62,000 bases of DNA from Phoronis australis (Eukaryota > Phoronida > Phoronidae). The stretch spans positions 1 through 62,000 of the forward strand of contig NMRA01000474.1 of assembly GCA_002633005.1 (NCBI GenBank), given 5' to 3'. The position numbers and the translations under genes are program-made. Under the pieces are notes generated by a model. It was not told the origin of the DNA, searched no databases, and saw nothing but the letters and a program-made list of their open reading frames with translations. Positions 1 to 8,283 of this stretch are shown here, in pieces. Within the stretch, counting starts at the first letter, position 1; each line of letters opens with the position of its first letter.

Positions 1-121
1 CGATCAGGTGACTCGCGACTTGAAAGAGAGGCTGCAGGCGAGCGAGCAGCGCGTGCACGAGTTTGAGATAGTGGCTGACCAGATGACCAGGGATAGCCAG
101 ATGCGTGTGGGAGACATGGAT
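1..121 (+). CDS. Second copy of exon 8 (5' truncated by window edge)
   Basis: The frame from base 2 encodes 40 codons of coiled coil (starting DQVTRDLKERL) and ends at a gtaagg donor. It matches 27290-27410 almost base for base; the one coding difference is a silent GTG/GTA. It lies upstream of exon 1 of the main gene, out of order, so I read it as the other haplotype or an upstream partial gene copy, not as part of the 34-exon model. Confidence 0.85.
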
Positions 122-892
122 GTAAGGATTTGTTTTCTCACTTTTCAGTCAGAGCACAATGTATTCAAATAGAGCGGGGTTGCATGCCTGATCCAACATG
201 GCAAAACTTTTCAATTATTTTATTGTTGCTACGCAGATTACATGGATTTCAATGAAACGTTCTGTGTCCGCAAAAATTTGCCGTCTCAAATTATAGAAAT
301 CTGCTGTTTAGTAATGCCACTTTACAACAGATGATCCACTTTTAGATCTCATTAACATGTGCCCTTTACCCCTGTGTCATATGCAAAATAGTTTCATTCA
401 ATATTCCCTGTCATTGAGACACTCGGTGCAAAGGTCAAGGGTTCATGAATTAAACATGGCGCTACAATGTCAGGACCGTCATAAAATATATAAGATTATT
501 GATTAATGTTACAGATGAACTGTGTCCATTGATTGATTTAAAGCTGATGTTGACATCCTCTGTACAGTATTTCCCTACAGTTTTGAGGTGCAGAATTGAG
601 GCCAATATGTTTTCCACCTGTTTTTCATCCATGTTAAATGCTTGTTTACAGACAGGTTGTGTGTCAAAGTCCTCCATGAAAGTACACTCGTTCACTGAGA
701 TTGGTCACGACTAAAGCATGGGCAATATTTGAGAGTTAATTCACACTAAATCGACTGCCAATTCAAAATCATGTGTGTGTTAAGAATCATTGTGCTGGGT
801 TTCGGGTCAGTAGTAATTACAATGCCCTTATCTTTATGAGGGGAACAGAGACACCGGTTAATATCAAAATAATTGCTTTGCTTTCATTTCAG
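122..892 (+). other. Intron between duplicate exons 8 and 9
   Basis: Non-coding. It aligns along its whole length with 27411-28177, with scattered substitutions and short indels. No other feature is seen. Confidence 0.8.
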
Positions 893-934
893 AAACTTGA
901 AGGTATGATAAGAAGTAAGGATGAAGAAAATAAG
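893..934 (+). CDS. Second copy of micro-exon 9
   Basis: A 42-nt phase-0 exon (KLEGMIRSKDEENK) between a ttcag acceptor and a gtgagt donor. The protein is identical to the copy at 28178-28219, with one silent GAT/GAC change. Confidence 0.85.
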
Positions 935-1149
935 GTGAGTTTTGGGGAGGTTACTTGATCACTGTCCGTTACGCTTGTTGAGTCCATGACAACATGTTGA
1001 GCTAAAACAATAATTATATCAACTGCAGACTTGTTTTCGTGGTGAATGAATTATATCTCTTTAATCTCTTTGTAAGGTTTACTATTTTATTTTTAGTATA
1101 TTCGTCTATTATATTATGTTTTTCCCACGTTATTTTGACCATTTTCCAG

Positions 1150-1362
1150 GAACTTCAGTCTGAGCTGGAGACTGCCCAGAAGGAGCTGGACGGTGAGAAG
1201 ACCAACGGTGTCAAGTATCAGAAGACCATCCAGGGCCTGCTGATGGCCGTGCAAGATGTCAAGAAACAGAAGGAAGAGTTGGCCGCGCAGGTCGCGACCT
1301 TTGAACTTGAGCTGGAGAAGTCACAACAGCAGGCTCATCAAGCGCAGATGGGCAACCACAAG
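1150..1362 (+). CDS. Second copy of exon 10
   Basis: A 213-nt phase-0 exon encoding 71 coiled-coil residues, starting ELQSELETAQKELDG, with a gtaagt donor. Against 28451-28663 I count four differences, all silent, as expected for alleles of a functional exon. Confidence 0.88.
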
Positions 1363-1453
1363 GTAAGTAGTCTCGGAGGAGGGTGTTGTTCTTGGATTGT
1401 TCATAGGGCTTGTGGCGCTAGACTTGCTCAAGTTTTCACATTTTTCTATTTGC

Positions 1454-1529
1454 CAGTCAAAATAGCCAATGTATGACAATTGTCGCTACTCCAGTCAAAA
1501 TAGCCAATGTATGACAATTGTCGCTACTC
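1454..1529 (+). repeat. Tandem 38-bp duplication at haplotype breakpoint
   Basis: Two consecutive near-identical copies of a 38-bp unit containing AGTCAAAATAGCCAATGTAT. The same unit occurs at 28756 (followed by only the start of a second copy) and at 31888, the first bases after a gap. Homology with the block at 27290-28800 ends here. Confidence 0.8.
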
Positions 1530-2231
1530 AATGACCGTCGCCATCGGCTCTCCTCTGCGGGCCATCTAGACGATGGTCATTGTCTAGTGTTAATGTAGGC
1601 AATGACCATCGCCTCTGTTGGCCCAAAGCAGAGGCGATGTAGAGGCTATAGGCGCTCTGTACGCCGGAAGATTTTCGGCGAATTATGCCTCGCACCGACT
1701 AAACCATCAAAGTCACGTTGTTATAAATACCTTTTGCGCATAGATGAACACCTTAGGAGGTTGTCGATGTGTTTAAGTCCTTACAACTCCAACAAATACT
1801 CCCGTTATGAAACTTTTTCTTCGATCAGTCCTTATTTCAGTGCCCAAAATCGTGAAATCAAAATTTTCATTTTTTTAACCAGGCCGAAGGTCAGAAATTG
1901 CGATCCTACCGGCGAACTTTGAAAGCTGAAGTTCCCGACGTTTGCGTACGTGCTGCCGGGAACCAGCCGTGCATTTGCCGTGTTGTTAAACATTAAAATG
2001 TCAAATATGTACACAAAGACTATTAAATGCTATATCAAAAGCATTTATTTTTATCAAATACAAACAATAATTCATTGAAATACAAACAGTTTCAAGTAAC
2101 GCCAATTAATGACAAGTATAAAGTGGTGCATTTTGGAAACGAACATTTGACAGATGTATGAAAACCTCTTTCAAACACAACTCTGTGTTACGGTTTTACG
2201 TGGGTTTATTCTAGAGATCTACAAGATACAT
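1530..2231. mobile_element. Unrelated tail, possible insertion with hairpins
   Basis: This stretch has no counterpart after 28800 or after 31925. It starts with inverted repeats: CAATGACC near 1529 against GGTCATTG near 1575, and an exact 11-bp stem CATCGCCTCTG/CAGAGGCGATG at 1607-1639. It runs to the gap at 2232. The hairpins and the polymorphic position suggest a transposon end, but no coding domain is visible and the far end is not seen. Confidence 0.4.
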
Positions 2232-2232
2232 N
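2232..2232. other. Assembly gap (single N)
   Basis: One ambiguous base joining unrelated sequences; probably a contig junction. Confidence 0.7.
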
Positions 2233-2646
2233 AGATTGCGTTGTGCATGCCTCTAAAACGGACAATTTTGGTACTCTTTTACTGACTCAAAACCTCGACT
2301 GATCTGCCCTGACTGGTCAGTTTTCACTTTAACGTACTGTGTCTAGATGACTGCGTAAGTTGTCTTGAGATATCAGTCCAAATAGGCGGTAATAGAGAAA
2401 GGTCTCATTAAACTCTGAGTTAGGGAGCGCTCAACGTACTTTCAGCTTAAGCACACTTAAAACAAACTTTGCAACTGCACTTTCATTTATTTTGCCTGTC
2501 CTCATGCAATTTACATTCAATATTTGTGCACAGCAGAGACGCGATGGTTGCAAACATACACGGATATGCAGCGTATTTTATGATAAAAAGCGCTAAAGGT
2601 GTTTAAAAGGCGCTCAAGATTGAGCTTATAATTCAGTCCGTAACCA
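2233..2646 (-). other. 3' flank of the minus-strand ORF
   Basis: Non-coding. TTTATT at 2487-2492 reads AATAAA on the minus strand, about 155 nt beyond the stop codon of the 2647-4926 ORF, and is a plausible polyadenylation signal. Nothing else is seen. Confidence 0.4.
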
Positions 2647-4926
2647 TCAGTCGTAGAATCTGGCATAGGTGTTCTCGTCTTCACAAGCACTGCAACACAT
2701 CAAATGCCGCCACCGTGAGGCGAAACTTTGTGCCTGAAAAGAGGAAGTGTTGCGGTCCTTGACCTCGTGACGGCTTCGTCTGAATCGTGATTTCAAACGC
2801 TTGAAAAGTCCTTCGCGTTTTACAAGGCTTGATTTATCCGTAAAATCACCGATGCTGCTGTAAGTGTCCTCTGAGTCAGAAGAAACGTCATCAAGAGGCA
2901 CGTCCACAAACGTGTTGACGTCGTCTGAACGAATGTCCTCAATGACGTGTGACGTGTTGCTAATTTGCAATCTTGTTTTACTTTTCCCGTAGTATTCAGT
3001 GTTCACTGAGTCATTCCCAGCAGCAAAACAAAAATCATTCTGAGGCAACATTGCAAAAGGAGACGATCTGTCGTCCACTAAGTGAGCATCCTCAACCTCC
3101 AATGGTTCGTTCTTCTTTGTAATATTAATCTCATCTTTCTTGATTATGGAGTTTTCAATATTCTTTGGAAAATGCCATGTTGCAAACGAAATGTGATTGT
3201 GAGGCCATGTGGTGACACTGGAAGGCTTAACGTCGTCCAGTCGCATATCTTCACGGATCTTGGGTAGATCACTGCTCTGAAATTTCATTTTGTACTTCTC
3301 ACAAGTTTCAGATATGTATTCGTTCTCTAAAAGATTTACAGTGTGAGAAGAAATGTTGAAGCTGTGCAGATTTACATTTTCTGGGTATATACCTTCGACG
3401 CTGTGTGATTTGCTGCACAGAGTCTCAGATGCGGAGCGTCGTGTGTCCTGTGTAAAAGATTCCCCAATCGCAGAGGAAACTGTAGGGTCAGTCGAATCAT
3501 TGAAATCAGACAATGCGATGTCTTTTAAGTGGCCACATCCAACGGATTTACTTTCGGATTTCAGGACTTTCTCCTTACTATCAGCATTGTCAGCGAACTC
3601 AGCAACAGTACCTGGCGAGTGAGTGACGTCCTGCTGAAAAATTTCAACACCGTCTGGCTTGTTTCTGCCTTCCACTTTATTGACTTCTCTCTCTCCAGTA
3701 TCAATCATACACGTAGAGCTAAGACGGATGCTTTCAATAGAAAAAAAAGTTGCACCGTAAGGCAACCCGTGGATAGCACAGGGTTCGTCGTCTTCCGCAG
3801 GAATATACTCAATGTTTCGTATTTCGAAACTTTCGCCCTCGAGTGTAATAGGAATTTGACTTGCCAGTATTTCTGACGGTTGGGTGCCTTCCTGTCTAAC
3901 ATCGTCAACGTCGCCTGTTTCGTTCCTGCCATCCAATTTCACTACTTCTCTACCTCTGTCATCAGGGTCACCAATAGTATCTTTGTCTACAACTGGTAGA
4001 CTTGTCTTCTCGTGCATGTTGTTCTTGACCTTCTCATCTTTCTTTGCGGAAATGTGGTACACTTCCTCCGAGACTGTAGACTCAGCTGACTCAGTCATAT
4101 CTGACTGTGTTCCGTCTTCGAAGTGGTCACTTTCAACAAATTTGCTTTCGGATTTCAGGACTTTCTCCATACCATCAGCATCATAAGGGAAACAAGCGAT
4201 ACCTGACGGTTGCACGACTTCCTGTCGAACATCGCCAACGTCAATTGGTTTGCTTCTACCATCCAATTTAGGGATTTCTCCCCCTTCATCATTAGAGTTG
4301 CCAGCTGGCTCTTTTGTTAAATTTGGCTGGTCCATATGTTGTTGGTTATTAGTCTCCCACATCCCATCTTTCTTTGTGGAAATGGGGTACAGTTCCTCGG
4401 AAACTGTAGACACTTCCTCCGAAGTGTTTCTTTCATATTCAGGGTCTTCTTTGTAGATGCTTGTCGAGTTTCCAATTTTGCACTCGACTTCACACTCGGT
4501 GACATCCCAGCCGAGGCCCGTTGATTTGCGGACAGTGTTTGCCTTTTTGCGGCGTGATGCTATCTCAAGAAGACAGCACAAATCTGTTACACACCTGACA
4601 TAAGATTTCATTAATCTAGTGTCAACTTCTGCTTTCTGAACACTTTTGGAAGCGTCAGATGCGTCTCCCGACCATTTGTCGTTCACTGCCGTGGTTTCAG
4701 AAGCGTCTTTGTTGCCAAACGACACAATGCGCAGGAATTTCCTCGTGGCAGAGTAAACTTTCTCTGTAGTGCTCAGCACAATTTGCGAAATCGAGTCTAT
4801 AAACCATGATATCGTAACTATTATAAAGTCCCAAATGACTCTGTGAGCCATTACCGGGTTCATTTTACAAAATTTGCAAAGTGAATACGTCACGAATTGT
4901 TCGACGTCACCAATCGTACACGTCAA
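2647..4926 (-). CDS. Intronless 759-codon ORF, function unknown
   Basis: One uninterrupted 2.28-kb reading frame. I do not recognise the family. The N-terminus has a hydrophobic stretch at about residues 29-52 (starting RVIWDFIIVTISWF), a possible membrane anchor or amphipathic helix. Residues 100-135 are Cys- and basic-rich. The rest is acidic, Ser/Thr-rich and probably disordered. Diverged repeats are visible: TVSEE-Y-IS-KKD at about 174 and 284; K-DGR followed by DVRQE at about 220, 330 and, weaker, 417; KVLKSESK at 255 and 453; and a second pair near 560-592 and 616-670 sharing DDV, P-N and FA. The C-terminus is basic (FKRLKSRFRRSRHEV) and then Cys-rich (MCCSACEDENTYARFYD). The start is the first Met of the frame; Met22 (start of MNPVMAH) is an alternative. 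A MITE lies 18 bp upstream. It could be a lineage-specific gene or an exon of a larger gene. That it is coding is likely; its function is not inferable. Confidence 0.65.
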   Translation of the reverse strand: MTCTIGDVEQFVTYSLCKFCKMNPVMAHRVIWDFIIVTISWFIDSISQIVLSTTEKVYSATRKFLRIVSFGNKDASETTAVNDKWSGDASDASKSVQKAEVDTRLMKSYVRCVTDLCCLLEIASRRKKANTVRKSTGLGWDVTECEVECKIGNSTSIYKEDPEYERNTSEEVSTVSEELYPISTKKDGMWETNNQQHMDQPNLTKEPAGNSNDEGGEIPKLDGRSKPIDVGDVRQEVVQPSGIACFPYDADGMEKVLKSESKFVESDHFEDGTQSDMTESAESTVSEEVYHISAKKDEKVKNNMHEKTSLPVVDKDTIGDPDDRGREVVKLDGRNETGDVDDVRQEGTQPSEILASQIPITLEGESFEIRNIEYIPAEDDEPCAIHGLPYGATFFSIESIRLSSTCMIDTGEREVNKVEGRNKPDGVEIFQQDVTHSPGTVAEFADNADSKEKVLKSESKSVGCGHLKDIALSDFNDSTDPTVSSAIGESFTQDTRRSASETLCSKSHSVEGIYPENVNLHSFNISSHTVNLLENEYISETCEKYKMKFQSSDLPKIREDMRLDDVKPSSVTTWPHNHISFATWHFPKNIENSIIKKDEINITKKNEPLEVEDAHLVDDRSSPFAMLPQNDFCFAAGNDSVNTEYYGKSKTRLQISNTSHVIEDIRSDDVNTFVDVPLDDVSSDSEDTYSSIGDFTDKSSLVKREGLFKRLKSRFRRSRHEVKDRNTSSFQAQSFASRWRHLMCCSACEDENTYARFYD

Positions 4927-4944
4927 ATGCCAACTACTGGTAAC

Positions 4945-5117
4945 TGACCTATCGCCAAGATTTTGATTGTCGGCTTAACTGACCATTTAGAACGCAGCAT
5001 TATTGACACACCTTCGTTTCCAAGTCGCCATTTTACTCGACAAACAACACGTTGCCGGGTAAAAGTTATTGTTTGTTGGCTGACATTACGCAAGGGGGCG
5101 GAGCTTGCGATAGGTCA
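4945..5117. mobile_element. 173-bp MITE with 11-bp perfect inverted termini
   Basis: Termini are TGACCTATCGC and GCGATAGGTCA, perfect inverted repeats. It contains an internal ACAAACAA/TTGTTTGT stem and a GGGGCGGAGC GC-box-like motif. A second copy is at 42318-42492. It directly abuts the 5' side of the minus-strand ORF, so it may supply promoter or 5' UTR sequence. No clear target-site duplication is seen. Confidence 0.75.
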
Positions 5118-5788
5118 CTGAGACTCACTACAAAGCAAGTACGCCTACAGGTGTATTTTCGGAAAATTTTAAAAAAGTACAACCATGCACGAATTTTCGG
5201 TAACTGTTAGCATGTCTTGAAAATCTGCCGGACTCGTTCTATAATGCGTATGTACTATGTTTCGAAGTAAAGCTTTATTTTGGCGAGACATTATATTTTG
5301 GGGTCTCAATTTCGCTCAATCACTTATCATGTAACGAAGTATTTGTTGATTTTGGTGGTAACTAAGATTGTGAAGAACAATCTTAGCAAACTGTCTTCGC
5401 CAAATGCGAAATAAGTATAAAAGAATAACATTCTTACCAATGAGATACAATTACATACATTAAAACGATGTGTTTCTTTAAAAAATCACTAATGTTTATT
5501 TATTTAATAAAACTTCATAAAATGTTGACAGTTTCGGAAAATAATCTCCTCCCCTTTCCGAAGATACGCCCGAGTCGGTATAATCGGTTTCATTTGACGT
5601 TTTCCCATGGGCCTGTTTTCGTACGCAGTCTGACCATTTTGTTGCGACAGGGTCAGTTTCTTATTGCAATTCATTTGAATAAACATGAATTGGTTGAAAG
5701 GGTGGCGATTTGTCTGGTGTTATGGGCACGTGTGAGAGTGCAAACCACAGTAACAACATTGCATCCTGGTAACATTTTAGACAGTCTG
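5118..5788. other. Non-coding, AT-rich
   Basis: I see no gene. An overlapping small ORF runs into the hAT-like MITE and is not supported. Confidence 0.5.
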
Positions 5789-5952
5789 CAGGGGCGGATA
5801 CAGGATTTTGAGGTGGGGGGAGGAGGAGCAGGGCAGAATATTAGCCAAGGTGTTGCCCGTAAGACAGTCGCACTCCCGAACTGCCAAATGGAATCTGGGA
5901 GAATTTTAAGGGGGGCCATGGCCCCCTTAGCCCCGCTCTAAATCCGCCACTG
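5789..5952. mobile_element. 164-bp hAT-type MITE
   Basis: Ends are CAGGGGCGGAT and ATCCGCCACTG, imperfect inverted repeats of the CAGnGGCGGAT type typical of hAT non-autonomous elements in many animals. The interior has G-runs and a GGGGCCATGGCCCCC palindrome near the right end. The flanks share GTCTG immediately outside each end, a short target-site duplication. Confidence 0.8.
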
Positions 5953-6086
5953 GTCTGACATGTCCATAGCTTTCGTGGAGTCGTAAATACTTTGTACGTG
6001 GATTTGCGTTCACTCAAATACAGCTAGATGTTTTTGCATCTTTAATAGGGTTTTCGTTTGCGTTTTAACCTGTAAAACTGTTGCAG

Positions 6087-6425
6087 GGATTTTCCGTAGA
6101 TAAGCCCAAGGGGATGAATTTGGAAAATGAACATTTTCAGGCGTTTTAGAAACACTAAACAAACGCCCGGACATTTTTCGGAAACAGAGTATTTTAAACG
6201 GAGTCATAGTTTTGCTAACTTTAGCATAATTTACTTAAAACAGTGTTTTTAAACTTTTTGTTAATAAATGCACAGTTCGTCAACGCCTTGTTCTTTTTTA
6301 CTAGTGATAAATGCTCCACAAACCAATTTGTGACAAAAAGTTGACGCTGAGTGGGATTTTAAGGGGAAATTTCCGAATAAACGCCCGTGGGCGTTTCATC
6401 GGATGAGCTTATCTACGCAAAATCC
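6087..6425. mobile_element. 339-bp inverted-repeat element
   Basis: GGATTTTCCGTAGATAAGC at the left and the reverse complement of GGATTTTGCGTAGATAAGC at the right match at 18 of 19 positions. Inside, AAACGCCCGG and GGGCGTTT are also inverted. No coding capacity, so MITE-like. Confidence 0.6.
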
Positions 6426-7780
6426 ACGAGAATTTATAAAGAAATAACAAATCACTAAGAGAGGGTTATACGTGGGATTCAGGTTATGTACGCGATCATG
6501 GGGAGTTTGTGATAGAAGACTTACCAACTTTCCATCTGTAGCCATTCCACGAGAAAATCAAATGAAGTCAAAATATCGATCTAGGCGTCATATTTCGGAT
6601 TCAGCTTGAACTTCGAGTGTGTGATCATTGTGTGACAGGGGATCAGATAAATCTGGAGGTATTCTTTTTAGTGTTGAAAGTGGGTGTCACTCAAGTGCTT
6701 GATGGATATGTTCATATATAGATCTTGGATGTGTGAAAAAAAATTGTGAAATCTCTCAAATGGGCTTTTTTGTTCTGAAAATGTCCCACCACTTATAAAC
6801 GAATGTTGTTTATAACTTTATTACATTTAAAATGGTTTCAATAATGTTGTCTGCTATACCTTTTCACCAATTCACCCACAGAACGTTCAGTTGCCAGTAC
6901 TCAATATGGTTAACGTCTATAGAAACAGTTTTAAGTCAAGCACGTTTTTAATGAAAATTTTCTGATCTGTGCACTATTTAAAGACGGTATATACCTTATT
7001 TATAAGCGATTCTTCTGACGGTTCGAGACTACAGGAAACGGGCCAACCGAAAATTATTGTTGGGCTCTGTAGAAAAATAATCTATATCACTGGAAAGATG
7101 TCGTTGTCTGCAATATAAAAATGAACAAAATATTAAAACTGCACAGTGCCTTTGAAAGATATCACAGTTTCTTGTGTCAAAATTTGACTCACTTTTTGAT
7201 CGGGTTGGCCACATTGGTCGACAGTTGCACTAGGCTACGAGCTTAAAAGTTTTCTAAATATTTTTTTACAAATAATTATTCTATAGTAAAATTCAGTGAC
7301 ACTCATCTTTATCAACAATCCGTGCCACTCAAGAGTTTTCACCAGGATTTAATGGTGCAGATGTTACTTATTGAGTGCTCACTATGAATGTTAGACATTT
7401 CACCGGGGCCGGGCACCGGCAACATGATGACTTTCGGTGACCGGAAAAATATGTACAACCTGCACTCGTGGGTGAAGATTTAACTAGGATACATTTGTAT
7501 ACATGCTGCTGCAAAAGAAAGCAGCTCTGTACAGATTTCCTGTGTTTGTGCTTTAATTGGTTCAATCCTTACATTATTTTATGTTTTTCAATTTCATACT
7601 TAGATAAATGGAATCCTCAACTGACTCGAAAGTTTGAAATCCATACGTCCAACCTTTCAAGAGATGACATATTTATTTCTTACGGGAGTGTGACAACAAG
7701 TGACAAAATCAGTTTTCGGTGGAATTGATAAGCGATGTAGAAATGACAAGACTCCACCTCCTCGACGTCCCCCTCCCCTC
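6426..7780. other. Non-coding, AT-rich
   Basis: No convincing gene. Only short ORFs without domain features or splice context are present. A contig junction (N) follows at 7781. Confidence 0.5.
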
Positions 7781-7781
7781 N
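7781..7781. other. Assembly gap (single N)
   Basis: One N within a C-rich stretch. I see no duplicated sequence flanking this gap, unlike those at 24155 and 31886. Confidence 0.5.
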
Positions 7782-8176
7782 ATAAAGGGTCACTTAGTTG
7801 TGAAGATGTGAAAATAATTATTTCAGCTTTTTCTCAAAAAATGTTTTAATCAAGATAGGCACTCTCTCACAGGAAGTGTCGGAGGTGCGCGTCCAAAATA
7901 CACTCTATCACAGTGCTAAACTTTGCAGTATATGTGGCGCTGTGTCAGAGGGTACGTCCAAAAACGTTGCGGTTTTTTTCACTGAGTCTTATATTAATGA
8001 ACTTTTACAAGGGATGAAACCTACTTCTAGTTCTCCCTCGCAAATCACTCCTCTAGGTCTATGGATTTTTTCACCTCAGTATCACTGACCTAGGGCCGTA
8101 TGGATACGAGTCCAGCCGTTCAGAAAAGCGACACTGTACAGTTTCGCCCTCTTGTGGCCTTTACACGTAGGACTAT

Positions 8177-8216
8177 TGCGCATGCGTATTGTTTTACGAA
8201 GATGGCGGAAATTTAA
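8177..8216 (+). promoter_or_regulatory. TATA-less promoter core: NRF1-like and YY1-like sites, short uORF
   Basis: TGCGCATGCGT at 8177-8187 matches the NRF1 palindrome closely. AAGATGGCGG at 8199-8208 matches the YY1 motif often found at or just after the start site of animal housekeeping genes. No TATA box is evident. The ATG in the YY1-like motif opens a 4-codon uORF (8202-8216, stop TAA), 15 bp before the main start codon. The start site is inferred, not observed. Confidence 0.55.
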
Positions 8217-8230
8217 AACAGAAAACACAG

Positions 8231-8283
8231 ATGGATTCTGTAGTGGAGGATTTTCCTACTCTGCCCGTAGATTTCGATGCAAG
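8231..8283 (+). CDS. CDK5RAP2: Exon 1 (start codon)
   Basis: ATG followed by acidic residues (MDSVVEDFPTLPVDFDA), ending phase 2 at a strong AG|gtaagt donor. It joins exon 2 as AG+T (Ser). The 5' UTR upstream contains the NRF1-like and YY1-like sites. Confidence 0.82.

Noticed and set aside
5468-5941. 157-codon + strand ORF
   Set aside because: Its 3' half runs through the hAT-type MITE and the rest shows no motif.
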